From positions 1,364,001-1,428,000 of the forward strand of contig NZ_JBCNKR010000006.1 in the NCBI RefSeq assembly GCF_039595935.1: 64,000 nucleotides of DNA. Direction: 5' to 3'. Below the pieces are notes generated by a model. The model saw nothing but the letters and a program-made list of their open reading frames with translations, did not search any database and was not told where the DNA came from. A program made the translations under genes and the position numbers. This stretch comes from Flavobacterium sp. GTDB lineage: Bacteria; Bacteroidota; Bacteroidia; Flavobacteriales; Flavobacteriaceae. This document shows positions 50,416 to 59,872 of the stretch, piece after piece (position 1 is the stretch's first letter; the number at the start of each line of letters is the position of its first letter).

Positions 50416-52284
50416 TTAATGAAAATGATCTTCTTCAATCTCAAATTCAGCATCTTTTTCCCAGATTTCCATTTCACAGGGTTTACAGTTGAATTTTAAT
50501 TTATATTCCAATTCTCCCTGTTTCAATACTAATGGTTCTTTTACCTTAACACCAACTATGTCTTTTTGATGTATTGGGCATTTTTTTAATTCGTATTTAA
50601 TGCAATATTTAGTTGTCATTACACGAGATTTTCCTGGATCCCATTGTAATTCAAAAGCTTTTTCGATTTCGGTAACACCGTGACGTTCGTAGAATTTACG
50701 AGCTGTTTTGTTCGAAACGTTGTACATAAAATCCAGTTTCGTTTCTGGATACGGATGCGACGTTTTTACCAATTGATGTTCTTCACGAACGTAATTTGCC
50801 AAACGAATTTCTGATAATTGTTCGTAAACATTTCTTCGCATTTCGTTGATTTTTGAAATAGGAAGGAACCAGTTTTGAGAAAACATAATGTTGATTTCAT
50901 CAGCTGTATAAGGCGTGAAACCTGTTTTTGCTAATTGCGTTTTAATGTTTTCTTCTATAGACTCGCCCGTTTTTGTTTGCTCTTTTGGATGTTCTAAGTT
51001 AACAGTACTTACATTTCCATCTTCATCGGTTGCGATTAATTGGAAACCAGTTTCCGTTTCAGTAAGCAATAAAGTGGTGCTTAATTTACGAACGGCACTA
51101 TCTTCTCTTTCAACAATTTTGATGAAAGCAGCGTCGTTATTTCTATAAATGAAAGTTCCGTCTTTGATTTCTTTTAAAACGTTTGGATATACTTTTCCGT
51201 TTTCGGCTTTGTTTACGTAGATTCCGTCGGCTTCATTATTTTCGTTGATGAAACAAAGTCCGTCGCCGTTGTTTAATAATTCGCCGTTTTCGATTTCGTA
51301 AGCGTTTCCAACAGTTCGGATTAATTTTCCAATATATTGACCTTTTGATTTTGGGCTTTCCCAAGAACCAATAGAGCTGTGTCTTTCGTTTACGAAATAA
51401 TCGGTGTAACCACGATTGAAAGTTCTGCTTAAAGTAGAATCAAAAGTATACGTACATTTTCCAGAAGAAGCTTTAGTGTATTTATCGCTTCCCTCTAAAA
51501 AGCTGTCTAATTTTTGACGTAAATAAGATACGTTATTTTTTACGTAAGCCACATCTTTTAAACGTCCTTCGATTTTAAAAGAAACAATTCCAGCTTCAAT
51601 CAAATTCGGAATCTGATCTGAAACGTCTAAATCTTTAATCGAAAGTAAGTGACTGTTTCTGATTAAAGTTTCTCCGTTTCCGTCGATTAAGTTATAGGGT
51701 AAACGGCAGTTTTGTGCGCAAGAACCACGGTTCGCACTGCGTTCTCCGTTTGCCACACTCATATAACAGTTTCCGCTAAAAGAAACACATAATGCTCCAG
51801 TTACGAAAAACTCTAGCTCAACATCAGCGTGATCGTATATAGTTTTAATTTGATGCAGGTTTAATTCACGTGCTAAAACCACACGTTTGATACCAGCGTC
51901 TTTTAAGAATTTAATTTTGTCTGCATCACGATTATTAGCTTGTGTGCTGGCGTGAAGGACGATAGGAGGTAAGTCCATTTCCATAATCGCCATATCCTGA
52001 ATAATTAGTGCATCTACACCAATATCATATAATTCCCAAATCATGGCGCGGCAAGTTTCTAATTCGTTATCATATAAAATAGTATTGATAACCACAAAAA
52101 CCTGTGCGTTAAATAGGTGAGCGTATTTTACCAATTCAGCCACATCTTCGATTGAGTTGTTGGCATTTGAACGTGCGCCAAATTGCGGCGCACCAATATA
52201 TACAGCATCGGCACCACTATTTATGGCTGCGATTCCTCCAATTAAATCTCTGGCAGGAGCTAATATTTCGATTTTCTTCTTCAT
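50416..52284 (-). CDS. U32 family peptidase / RlhA-like hydroxylase
   Basis: The 622-aa protein has an N-terminal TIM-barrel-like part (IEILAPARDLIGGIAAINSG, VYIGAPQFGARSNANN) and the U32 signature ALCVSFSGNCYMSVANGERS, continuing SCAQNCRLPY. The cysteines there fit the iron-sulfur site of relatives such as RlhA, which hydroxylates a 23S rRNA cytidine, and TrhP. The C-terminal part adds conserved cysteines (KKCPIHQ, FNCKPCEMEIW). Whether it modifies rRNA or tRNA, or is a peptidase, cannot be decided here. Confidence 0.88.
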   Translation of the reverse strand: MKKKIEILAPARDLIGGIAAINSGADAVYIGAPQFGARSNANNSIEDVAELVKYAHLFNAQVFVVINTILYDNELETCRAMIWELYDIGVDALIIQDMAIMEMDLPPIVLHASTQANNRDADKIKFLKDAGIKRVVLARELNLHQIKTIYDHADVELEFFVTGALCVSFSGNCYMSVANGERSANRGSCAQNCRLPYNLIDGNGETLIRNSHLLSIKDLDVSDQIPNLIEAGIVSFKIEGRLKDVAYVKNNVSYLRQKLDSFLEGSDKYTKASSGKCTYTFDSTLSRTFNRGYTDYFVNERHSSIGSWESPKSKGQYIGKLIRTVGNAYEIENGELLNNGDGLCFINENNEADGIYVNKAENGKVYPNVLKEIKDGTFIYRNNDAAFIKIVEREDSAVRKLSTTLLLTETETGFQLIATDEDGNVSTVNLEHPKEQTKTGESIEENIKTQLAKTGFTPYTADEINIMFSQNWFLPISKINEMRRNVYEQLSEIRLANYVREEHQLVKTSHPYPETKLDFMYNVSNKTARKFYERHGVTEIEKAFELQWDPGKSRVMTTKYCIKYELKKCPIHQKDIVGVKVKEPLVLKQGELEYKLKFNCKPCEMEIWEKDAEFEIEEDHFH

Positions 52285-52419
52285 TTCTAAAACTTTAGAC
52301 TTTTGTGGTATTCCCGAAAAAAAGTGTGCAAAGGTCTAATAAATTATTCGAGTTTGCTAGTGATGAAGCGATTTTTTTGAATTTGTTAACTTAATATGGA
52401 ATAATGATAAACGAGATTT

Positions 52420-52995
52420 TTAATCTAATGCAAAAGAATATCCTGCTGTAAATCCTCCAAAAGATTGCTGAGAAGTTAAGTTTCCATAAAAAGAAAATCC
52501 AATTTCTATATTATTTTTTGGGCCTACTGCAAGCCCAAAACCGATTGGAATATGTGCTACTACACCATTTTTTTTCTCATTAACATAGTTTGTATAGGTT
52601 TCAAAAGAGCCTATAGAAGCTCCAATACCTGTTTCTACAAAAGGAGCAACCCAAGGAATAGGAGCACAAAGACGAACTTTTGTTCCAAGAAAAAAAGCAT
52701 TAGTTTCTACTTTGTAACCTTCTGGGTTTTTAATTTTATCTTCATCTGTTGAGGTAAAAATAGCTCCTGCGTATGGCCTTACGCTAAACCATTTCGTTAT
52801 ACCTACTACATATTCTCCTTGTGTATAAAAACCAAAGCCATCTATTACTTCTGGATTTTCTTCTTTATAATGTGATGTACTTGATCCAAAACCTATTGAA
52901 GCTTTGATAAATTTGCCCGTAGTTTGAGCTTTTGAATGAGATGAAAATAATACTGTAAAAACAATAGTAATAAAATAGCGTAGAGTTAAGGTCAT
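52420..52995 (-). CDS. outer-membrane beta-barrel protein
   Basis: The 191-aa product has a signal peptide (FITIVFTVLFSSHSKAQ) and alternating strands with aromatic ends. GFYTQGEYVVGITKWFSVRP and GIGASIGSF are examples, and it closes with GFTAGYSFALD, an aromatic C-terminal strand as in barrels of the OmpA/OmpX kind. It is probably an 8-stranded barrel. Ligand and role unknown. It stands alone between the U32 and DUF2383 genes. Confidence 0.75.
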   Translation of the reverse strand: MTLTLRYFITIVFTVLFSSHSKAQTTGKFIKASIGFGSSTSHYKEENPEVIDGFGFYTQGEYVVGITKWFSVRPYAGAIFTSTDEDKIKNPEGYKVETNAFFLGTKVRLCAPIPWVAPFVETGIGASIGSFETYTNYVNEKKNGVVAHIPIGFGLAVGPKNNIEIGFSFYGNLTSQQSFGGFTAGYSFALD

Positions 52996-53056
52996 AATTT
53001 TTGGTTTAGTTAAATGGTGCGGCGAATGTAAGATTTATTTTGAAACTTTATAATAA

Positions 53057-53094
53057 AAAAACCGCCCGATCCGAAGACCAAGACGGTTTTAAAA
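53057..53094 (-). terminator. terminator of the DUF2383 gene
   Basis: AAAACCG and CGGTTTT pair; on the minus strand the hairpin ends in a T run, 19 bases beyond the stop at 53,113. Confidence 0.65.
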
Positions 53095-53112
53095 AAAGCA
53101 TGAACCAATCGA

Positions 53113-53568
53113 TTAGTTTGCTCTCATTTTAATTTGTGATAAAGTATTTTGAATACCATTTAGTTGTTTTGAAACAACGAAAACCTGACTGTGTTCAAGA
53201 TGGTTTTCTTCGAGTGCCATTTTATATTTTTCAATTGCTGCCTCTTCACCTGTAATACAGGCATTGATAATGGCTTCAGTATCTCCTCCTGTGAAAGAAG
53301 ATTTAATATCAATCCATGTTCTGTGTAGAGCTCCAAGCGGACCTCCGCCAGAAGTATCGGTTGATTTTCCGAGTTTATTGATTTCGTCCTGAAGTTCTAC
53401 AATATACAAGGCTCTTTCGCGTGCATAGTCCAGAAAATCACTTTTCATCGCCAGATTGTCTACATGTTCGGCTGCATTGGTATATCCTAGTTTTCCATCT
53501 TCAAGAATTGAAATTAATCCTTCTAAAGTTTTAACCGTTTCTTGTGTGGTTTCATCTGTATGTATCAT
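53113..53568 (-). CDS. DUF2383 (PA2169-like) four-helix-bundle protein
   Basis: The 151-aa protein is all-helical by appearance and matches the PA2169-like family: TVKTLEGLISILEDGKLGYT, YARERALYIVELQDEI, GGGPLGALHRTWIDIKSSFT and CITGEEAAIEKYKMAL. Family members are ferritin-like bundles, often stress-induced; the role is unknown. No signal peptide is seen. Confidence 0.85.
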   Translation of the reverse strand: MIHTDETTQETVKTLEGLISILEDGKLGYTNAAEHVDNLAMKSDFLDYARERALYIVELQDEINKLGKSTDTSGGGPLGALHRTWIDIKSSFTGGDTEAIINACITGEEAAIEKYKMALEENHLEHSQVFVVSKQLNGIQNTLSQIKMRAN

Positions 53569-53756
53569 GACTTGATAGTTTTAAAATTAATACATTACAA
53601 AGTTGGCGATTTATAAAGTGTTATGTTTTACAGGATTGCAAATCTGATTTTATAATATTGTAGAATGGGAATTTTGAAACTTATGTTTTTTGTTCTCGCA
53701 GATTTAGGAGATCTAAGGGATTTTTTCTTTTGAAAATGAATTTTCTCGTTTTACGG

Positions 53757-53782
53757 TTTGCGTGAGGGATACGCCCAAAATA
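53757..53782. repeat. GCGTGAGGGAT element, collapsed copy
   Basis: TTTGCGTGAGGGAT is joined directly to ACGCCCAAAATA. These are exactly the two ends of the element at 50,225-50,325 without its interior. The short direct repeat GAGGGA occurs at both junctions of the full copy. Confidence 0.7.
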
Positions 53783-53792
53783 GCTTCATAAA

Positions 53793-53842
53793 AAAACAGC
53801 TTAAAGTATAAAAGTGATGAAACTTTTGAACCTTAAGCCGTT
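53793..53842 (-). terminator. terminator of the aspartate aminotransferase gene
   Basis: AAAAACAGCTTAA and TTAAGCCGTTTTT pair with a mismatch; the minus-strand copy ends in T-rich DNA, about 23 bases beyond the stop. Confidence 0.65.
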
Positions 53843-53864
53843 TTTAATAAAACTTAGAATATGT

Positions 53865-55055
53865 TTATGCAGTCAAAGCTTCTTTGATTCTGCGTAATGC
53901 TTCTTTTAAAATATCGTTGCTTGTTGCATAAGAGAAACGAATACAGTTTGGATTTCCGAAAGCGTCTCCGGTTACTGTTGCTACGTTTGCCTCAGCTAAG
54001 AGATACATAGAAACATCGTTTGCATCTTTAATTTCGTGCCCTTTTAAAGTTTTTCCGAAGAAAGAAGAAACGTCTGGGAATACATAGAATGCACCTTCTG
54101 GAACGTTGATTTTTACTCCCGGAATTTCTTTTAATAATCCAACCACTAAATCTCTACGACCGTGGAAAGCCTGAACCATTTCGTTTAATACTTTCGGATC
54201 TGCATCTACAGCTGTAATTGTAGCGCGTTGTGCTACAGAGTTTGCACCAGATGTTACTTGTCCCTGGATTTTTGTACACGCTTTTGCGATAAATTCAGGA
54301 GCTCCGATGTAACCAATTCTATATCCTGTCATGGCAAATGCTTTTGCAACTCCGTTTACAGTGATTGTTTTTTCTAACATTCCCGGAATTGAACCGATAC
54401 TGCAGAAAGTTCCTGAGAAATTAATGTGCTCATAAATTTCATCAGCAACTACGTAAATATTTGGGTGTTTTTCTAAAACTTTTGCAAGCGCTGTTAATTC
54501 TTCTCTGCTGTAAACAGACCCAGATGGGTTACATGGAGAAGAAAACCACATCATTTTTGTTTTTGGCGTGATAGCAGCTTCTAATTGTTCTGGTGTAATT
54601 TTGAAATCTGTTTCTACAGAAGTTGGCACTTCAACCGGAACTCCGCCAGAAAGTTTTACGATTTCGAAATAAGAAACCCAGTATGGTGCCGGTAAAATAA
54701 CTTCGTCACCGTCGTTTAACATTACTTGTGCAATGTTGTATAAAGATTGTTTTGCTCCTGTAGATACTACGATTTGAGATGGTTTGTACTCTAAATCATT
54801 GTCTCTTTTGAATTTTCTGCAGATAGCCTCTTTTAATTCTAAATAACCATCTACTGGAGAATACGTACTGTAATTTTCGTCGATTGCTTTCTTTGCAGCT
54901 TCTTTGATAAAGTCTGGTGTGTTGAAATCTGGTTCACCTAAACTTAAACTGATAATGTCTTTTCCTTGTGCTTTTAATTCTCTTGCCAAAGCGGCCATTG
55001 CTAATGTTTGCGAAGTTGCAAGGTTGTTGATTCTGTCCGAAAGAATATGATTCAT
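53865..55055 (-). CDS. class I aspartate/aromatic aminotransferase
   Basis: The 396-aa PLP enzyme belongs to fold-type I, subgroup I-gamma (AspC/AatA of thermophiles and Bacteroidota). Marks are DIISLSLGEPDFNTPDFI, YSPVDGYLELKEAI, STGAKQSLYNIAQ, NPSGSVYSREEL, DEIYEHINF, and the PLP lysine in TVNGVAKAFAMTGYRIGYI. It probably makes aspartate from oxaloacetate and glutamate; related enzymes also use prephenate. It lies upstream of its own terminator and is not in an operon. Confidence 0.92.
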   Translation of the reverse strand: MNHILSDRINNLATSQTLAMAALARELKAQGKDIISLSLGEPDFNTPDFIKEAAKKAIDENYSTYSPVDGYLELKEAICRKFKRDNDLEYKPSQIVVSTGAKQSLYNIAQVMLNDGDEVILPAPYWVSYFEIVKLSGGVPVEVPTSVETDFKITPEQLEAAITPKTKMMWFSSPCNPSGSVYSREELTALAKVLEKHPNIYVVADEIYEHINFSGTFCSIGSIPGMLEKTITVNGVAKAFAMTGYRIGYIGAPEFIAKACTKIQGQVTSGANSVAQRATITAVDADPKVLNEMVQAFHGRRDLVVGLLKEIPGVKINVPEGAFYVFPDVSSFFGKTLKGHEIKDANDVSMYLLAEANVATVTGDAFGNPNCIRFSYATSNDILKEALRRIKEALTA

Positions 55056-55131
55056 TATAAAAATTTTGAATGTCCTTAATTTGCTGCGCCTATTAAGGAA
55101 GGTTAATTATTAATAGATTTTTTTTAGTTTT

Positions 55132-56226
55132 TTATGCTAATTCTGGCTTCATTCCCAATTCACGTAAATGCTTAAAGTGAGCAATAACGGCACTTCGCAT
55201 TGTTTTATATTCATAATATGGTAAGTTGCACTCTTTTGCTGTTTCCTTTACGATTTGTGCAATTTTCCCATAATGAATGTGACTGATATTTGGAAAAATG
55301 TGATGTTCGATTTGATGATTTAATCCGCCTGTGTACCAGTTTACGATTGCGTTTTTTGGTGCAAAATTAGTTGTAGTGTACAATTGGTGAACGGCCCATG
55401 TATTGTCCATTTCTCCTAATTCGTTTGGAGAAGGATTTGTAGTGTGATCTACAACGTGTGCTAATTGAAATACAATACTTAAGATTAATCCGGCTGTATA
55501 ATGCATTGCAAAAAATCCTATTAGAACTTTCCACCACGTAATTCCAATTAAAATTGGTAAAACAATCCAGATTGAAACATAGATCATTTTAGTAATGATT
55601 AATGTTGTCCAAAGAATTTTTGGATTTTTTGGTTCACCATAAGATAGTTTTCTTTTAAGGTAATTACGCATTTGCTTAAAATCGGTTGTTAAAGCCCAAT
55701 TGAAAGTTAATAATCCGTATAAGAAAACAGAATAATAATGCTGAAAACGATGAAAACTATACCATTGAGCATGTTCTGTAAAACGAATAATTCTTCCTGC
55801 ATCCAGATCTTCGTCATGTCCGGGAATATTGGTGTAAGTATGATGAAGTACATTATGTTGTACCTGCCAGTTGTAAACATTTCCGGCCAAAACATAAATT
55901 GTTCCGCCCATAAATTTATTGATCCAGCTTTTGTTTGAATACGAACCGTGATTTCCGTCGTGCATTACGTTCATTCCAACTCCGGCCATTCCAACTCCCA
56001 TTACTACAGAAAGTAACAGCATTAGCCAAAAAGGCATATCAAGAGTAAGAATTAAAAAATAAGGAGTTAGAAAAACTGCAAATAGAATAACAGCTTTTAA
56101 GTGTAATTTCCAATTTCCGGTTTTCTGAATATTATTCTCCTTGAAGTAATTGTTTACCCGAGAATTAAGTGTTCTGAAAAACTTCAGATTGTCTTGCCTT
56201 GCAAAAGTTGGAGCGGTGTTATTCAT
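55132..56226 (-). CDS. membrane fatty acid desaturase
   Basis: The 364-aa membrane protein has the three histidine boxes of acyl-lipid or acyl-CoA desaturases: HDGNH in MNVMHDGNHGSYS, HNVLHH in VQHNVLHHTYTN, and HQIEHH in GLNHQIEHHIFPNIS. Four or more membrane segments surround them (VILFAVFLTPYFLIL and others). It uses a di-iron centre to place a double bond in fatty acids, which supports membrane fluidity. The HxxHH third box resembles front-end or delta-type desaturases. The promoter with both boxes lies upstream. Confidence 0.92.
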   Translation of the reverse strand: MNNTAPTFARQDNLKFFRTLNSRVNNYFKENNIQKTGNWKLHLKAVILFAVFLTPYFLILTLDMPFWLMLLLSVVMGVGMAGVGMNVMHDGNHGSYSNKSWINKFMGGTIYVLAGNVYNWQVQHNVLHHTYTNIPGHDEDLDAGRIIRFTEHAQWYSFHRFQHYYSVFLYGLLTFNWALTTDFKQMRNYLKRKLSYGEPKNPKILWTTLIITKMIYVSIWIVLPILIGITWWKVLIGFFAMHYTAGLILSIVFQLAHVVDHTTNPSPNELGEMDNTWAVHQLYTTTNFAPKNAIVNWYTGGLNHQIEHHIFPNISHIHYGKIAQIVKETAKECNLPYYEYKTMRSAVIAHFKHLRELGMKPELA

Positions 56227-56245
56227 AATTATTTTAAATAGATTT

Positions 56246-56280
56246 CAAAGGTAATTATTATAAATTTTCAATTTGCAAAA
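56246..56280 (-). promoter_or_regulatory. promoter of the desaturase gene
   Basis: On the minus strand, TTTTG (56276-56280) is followed after 22 bases by TACCTTTG (56246-56253), 20 bases before the ATG. Confidence 0.55.
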
Positions 56281-56333
56281 TTGAGTTAAATATTTCAATC
56301 GTAAAGTAGTACTTTTGTTAAAAATTTACAGCA

Positions 56334-56963
56334 ATGGATGAGATATTGAAATATTTTCCCAATTTGACGGAACTTCAAATAGAACAATTTCAAAAATTAG
56401 ACTTTTTATACCACGATTGGAACGAGAAAATTAATGTTATTTCGCGTAAAGACATTGATTCATTATACACAAAACACATTTTACATTCGTTAGGAATTGC
56501 CAAAATCATGAAATTTGAACCCGGAGCAACAGTTTTGGATGTTGGAACAGGCGGTGGTTTTCCCGGAATTCCGCTTGCGATTCTTTTTCCTGAAACCCGT
56601 TTTTATTTAATTGATGTTATTGCCAAGAAGATAAAAGTGGTTCAGGGAGTTGTGGATGCATTAGAATTAAAAAATGTAAAAGCAGAACAAAAACGTGCAG
56701 AATTGGTAAAAGGAGATTTTGATTTTATAGTAAGCCGTGCCGTAACCAATATGCCTGATTTTGTTTCCTGGATTAAAGATAAAATCAAAAAACAGCATAA
56801 GCATACTTTAAAAAATGGAATTCTATATTTAAAAGGCGGAGATCTAGCCGAAGAATTAAAAGATTTTCCAAATGCGACTTTATACGATTTGGCAGAAATA
56901 TTTGAGGATGAATTTTTTGAAACTAAAAAAGTGGTTCATCTTCCTTTAAAATTTAAACCTTAA
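56334..56963 (+). CDS. rsmG: 16S rRNA (guanine-527-N7)-methyltransferase
   Basis: The 209-aa enzyme methylates G527 in the 530 loop of 16S rRNA. The SAM-binding motif is ATVLDVGTGGGFPGIPLAIL, followed by FYLIDVIAKKIKVV and FIVSRAVTNMPDF. NVISRKDIDSLYTKHILHSL near the N-terminus is also characteristic. A -7 box TACTTTTG (56310-56317) lies 16 bases before the ATG. A terminator follows. Confidence 0.94.
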   Translation: MDEILKYFPNLTELQIEQFQKLDFLYHDWNEKINVISRKDIDSLYTKHILHSLGIAKIMKFEPGATVLDVGTGGGFPGIPLAILFPETRFYLIDVIAKKIKVVQGVVDALELKNVKAEQKRAELVKGDFDFIVSRAVTNMPDFVSWIKDKIKKQHKHTLKNGILYLKGGDLAEELKDFPNATLYDLAEIFEDEFFETKKVVHLPLKFKP

Positions 56964-56976
56964 ACTGATATAAAAT

Positions 56977-57014
56977 AAATAACCCGAAAAGAATTCTTTC
57001 CGGGTTATTTTTTG
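56977..57014. terminator. terminator between rsmG and the unknown gene
   Basis: AAATAACCCGAAAAG and CTTTCCGGGTTATTTTTT pair with one mismatch; T runs lie on the right and A runs on the left, so it can serve both convergent genes. Confidence 0.85.
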
Positions 57015-57032
57015 AATTAATAGTTTTTACTA

Positions 57033-57764
57033 TTAAGATGCCTTTCTTGAGAAATCTAAAAAAGGATTTGCTTTTATATTTAAATTATCAATAAAGTTGT
57101 GAATGGCATTTTCTGATGCTTCTTTGCTGTAATTGAATTCAGAATCAAAGAAAAACTCACGAGAGATTACAGGCTCATTTGATGAATCATAAACAGCTTC
57201 ATCTGTTTCATCCAATTCAGCATTTTTATAAGGACACGGATACAACTGAATTAACTTTTCTACAGTTTCTATAAACCATTTATCAAATTTTCTCTTTTTT
57301 GGAGTAATGTGACGAGCAAGTAAAGCTAATCCGATAATTTCGCTTTGTAAAAAGTATGAACCTTTTCTGTATCGTACATCAATCATTCTAACATTCATTA
57401 GGGCGATCCATAATGCTCCGTTTACCGAGCCGGCTGCCGATATTTCAAGATCGGTATCAAATAATAAAGGGTTTGTTTGTTCACGATTATTTATAGAACA
57501 CCAAAGCGCTTCGATACGTTTTTGAATATCGTTTACTTCATGGCTGTAACCTGTAAAACGCCAATATACCCATTCTAAAAGTGCTGCAGTTAATCCCATT
57601 GAAGCTTTATGATTAATCTGCATTAAAGTTTTTTCTAAACTTTCTCCTTCTTCTAAAGGATCAAGAAGCTGATTAATTTTCTTTTTAGTCCATTTAAAAT
57701 CGATGGGATGTCCAATACTTTTTGATTCCATTATTACATTAGGAACATTGTTTAAATTTCTCAT
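57033..57764 (-). CDS. conserved-looking protein of unknown function
   Basis: I do not recognise this protein. The start is taken at 57,764 (243 aa, MRNLNNVPNVIMESKSIGH); the frame is open to 57,848, but the extra basic 28 residues look unlike a natural N-terminus. It is soluble by appearance, mostly helical, with KASMGLTAALLEWVYWRFTG, WIALMNVRMIDVRYRKGSYF and GLALLARHITPKKRKFDKWF. No signal, membrane segment or metal motif is seen. It has its own promoter region and faces rsmG's terminator. Confidence 0.7.
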   Translation of the reverse strand: MRNLNNVPNVIMESKSIGHPIDFKWTKKKINQLLDPLEEGESLEKTLMQINHKASMGLTAALLEWVYWRFTGYSHEVNDIQKRIEALWCSINNREQTNPLLFDTDLEISAAGSVNGALWIALMNVRMIDVRYRKGSYFLQSEIIGLALLARHITPKKRKFDKWFIETVEKLIQLYPCPYKNAELDETDEAVYDSSNEPVISREFFFDSEFNYSKEASENAIHNFIDNLNIKANPFLDFSRKAS

Positions 57765-58033
57765 ATTTTTTAATTTGTTTATCCTGATTAATTTGTAATT
57801 ATTTACAGGGACAAATTTAGAGTGATGTCTCTTTTTAGAGTGGAACAAGAAGTTTTTAAAATATCAAAATATGTTTTTTTGACAATGTATGTTGTTGATA
57901 ATTAGATATATAAGAAAAGTACTACAATTTTTGTATAACGCATTGTGTATTAAATATGATGTGTCTTATTTGGTAATGTAAGTGGAAGATTAATAGAAGA
58001 TTATCTTGCATTATATATATAGAATCAAAAAGC

Positions 58034-58072
58034 AAAATCCGTAAGTTTCATTTGAAACTTACGGATTTTTTA
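58034..58072 (-). terminator. terminator of pruA
   Basis: AAAATCCGTAAGTTTCA and TGAAACTTACGGATTTTT form a perfect stem around TT, 23 bases beyond the pruA stop. Confidence 0.9.
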
Positions 58073-58094
58073 TAATCTAAACTCTAAACTCAGA

Positions 58095-59720
58095 TTAACC
58101 TAAAAACGGATATCTGTAATCTTCTGGAGTTACAAAAGTTTCTTTAATAGTTCTTGGAGAAGCCCAACGCAATAAGTTCAATGCAGAACCTGCTTTATCG
58201 TTAGTTCCAGAAGCTCTTGCTCCACCAAATGGCTGCATACCTACAACAGCTCCAGTTGGTTTGTCATTGATGTAGAAGTTGCCAGCAGAGTTTTGCAATT
58301 TAGTAGTCGCTACTTCAATAGCATAACGATCCTGGCTGAAAACTGCTCCAGTTAAAGCGTACTCAGAAGTAGTATCAACTAATTCTAAAGTCTCTTCCCA
58401 TTTAGCATCTTCATAAACATAAAGAGTGATAACTGGTCCAAACAACTCAGTTTCCATTGTAGTATATTTTGGGTTTGTCGTTACAATAACCGTTGGCTCA
58501 ATAAAGTAACCTTTAGATTTATCGTAATTACCACCAACGATAATTTCAGCGTCAGGATCTTTTTTAGCCTGGTCGATATAACTAGCTAATTTATCAAAAG
58601 AACCTTCGTGAATAACTGCCGTAATAAAGTTTCCGAAATCTTCCGGAGAACCCATTTTCATAGATTTCACGTCAGCAATTAATTGTTCTTTTACAGCTGG
58701 CCATAAACTTTGTGGGATATAAGCTCTCGAAGCAGCAGAACATTTTTGACCTTGGAATTCAAAAGCACCACGGGTAATTCCGGTAACTACTTGTTTTACG
58801 TTTGCGCTTGGGTGAGCGATGATAAAATCTTTTCCACCAGTTTCTCCAACGATTCTTGGATACGTTTTATAATTGTGGATATTTGCACCAATTTTAGCCC
58901 AGATATCTTTAAATACGTGAGTTGAACCTGTAAAGTGAACACCAGCAAAATCACGGCTTGCTAAAACAGTATCAGTAATCATTAAAGCATCTCCAAAAAC
59001 TACGTTGATAACGCCGTCTGGAACTCCAGCTTCTTTGAAAACATCGATAATAATTTTTGCAGAAAATACCTGGCTGTCACTTGGTTTCCAAACCACAACG
59101 TTACCCATCATAGCAGCACTAGCAGGAAGGTTTGCAGCGATAGCAGTAAAGTTGAATGGAGTAATAGCGTAAACAAAACCTTCTAATGGTCTGTATTCTA
59201 CACGGTTCCAAACAGAAGAATCTGATTTTGGCTGATCGTTGTAGATTTGAGTCATGAACTCAACATTGTATCTTAAGAAGTCGATTAATTCGCAAGAAGA
59301 ATCGATTTCTGCCTGATGAATATTTTTAGATTGACCAATCATTGTTGCAGCGTTGATACGAGCTCTGTATGGTCCGGCGATAAGTTCAGCAGCTTTTAAG
59401 AAAATAGCAGCACGCTGTTCCCATGCCATGTTTGCCCATTTTTTTCTAGCTTCAAGCGCAGTAGCAATCGCTTTTTCGATATGTTGTTTTTCAGCTAAAT
59501 GATACTTTCCAACTACATGTTGGTGATCATGAGGAGCTGTAATATTTCTTGTATTTCCAGTTTTGATTTCTTCACTTCCAATATATAAAGGAACATCGAT
59601 CTGAGAGTTCCACATTGTAGTGTAAGCTGCCTGAACAGCTGCTTTTTCTGGTGAGTTCGGTGCGTAGCTTTTTACAGGCTCGTTTACCGCTTTTGGTACA
59701 TGAAAAAATCCTTTAAGCAT
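58095..59720 (-). CDS. pruA: L-glutamate gamma-semialdehyde dehydrogenase (1-pyrroline-5-carboxylate dehydrogenase)
   Basis: The 541-aa aldehyde dehydrogenase makes glutamate from proline-derived semialdehyde with NAD. The general-base glutamate is in RIVGETGGKDFIIAHP and the catalytic cysteine in FEFQGQKCSAASRAYIP. FTGSTHVFKDIW and NFYINDKPTGAVVGMQPFGG are further ALDH motifs. The N-terminal YIGSEEIKTGNTRNITAPHD region fits the stand-alone P5CDH form found outside enterobacteria. No proline dehydrogenase gene is adjacent. Confidence 0.93.
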   Translation of the reverse strand: MLKGFFHVPKAVNEPVKSYAPNSPEKAAVQAAYTTMWNSQIDVPLYIGSEEIKTGNTRNITAPHDHQHVVGKYHLAEKQHIEKAIATALEARKKWANMAWEQRAAIFLKAAELIAGPYRARINAATMIGQSKNIHQAEIDSSCELIDFLRYNVEFMTQIYNDQPKSDSSVWNRVEYRPLEGFVYAITPFNFTAIAANLPASAAMMGNVVVWKPSDSQVFSAKIIIDVFKEAGVPDGVINVVFGDALMITDTVLASRDFAGVHFTGSTHVFKDIWAKIGANIHNYKTYPRIVGETGGKDFIIAHPSANVKQVVTGITRGAFEFQGQKCSAASRAYIPQSLWPAVKEQLIADVKSMKMGSPEDFGNFITAVIHEGSFDKLASYIDQAKKDPDAEIIVGGNYDKSKGYFIEPTVIVTTNPKYTTMETELFGPVITLYVYEDAKWEETLELVDTTSEYALTGAVFSQDRYAIEVATTKLQNSAGNFYINDKPTGAVVGMQPFGGARASGTNDKAGSALNLLRWASPRTIKETFVTPEDYRYPFLG

Positions 59721-59792
59721 GTTATTTAAATTTGTGAATTAGACAATTTAAAGTTAGACGATTTGTTTTGTTACGAATAATCTAACGCTGCA

Positions 59793-59826
59793 CAAAAGTA
59801 CAAAGGATAAATTAATAAATTGACAA
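59793..59826 (-). promoter_or_regulatory. promoter of pruA
   Basis: On the minus strand TTG (59824-59826) is followed after 23 bases by TACTTTTG (59793-59800), about 72 bases before the ATG. The spacing is at the long end of the range. Confidence 0.5.
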
Positions 59827-59872
59827 TTTTATGATTAAGATAACGATAAAAGCTATAGATGTAGACTATATC

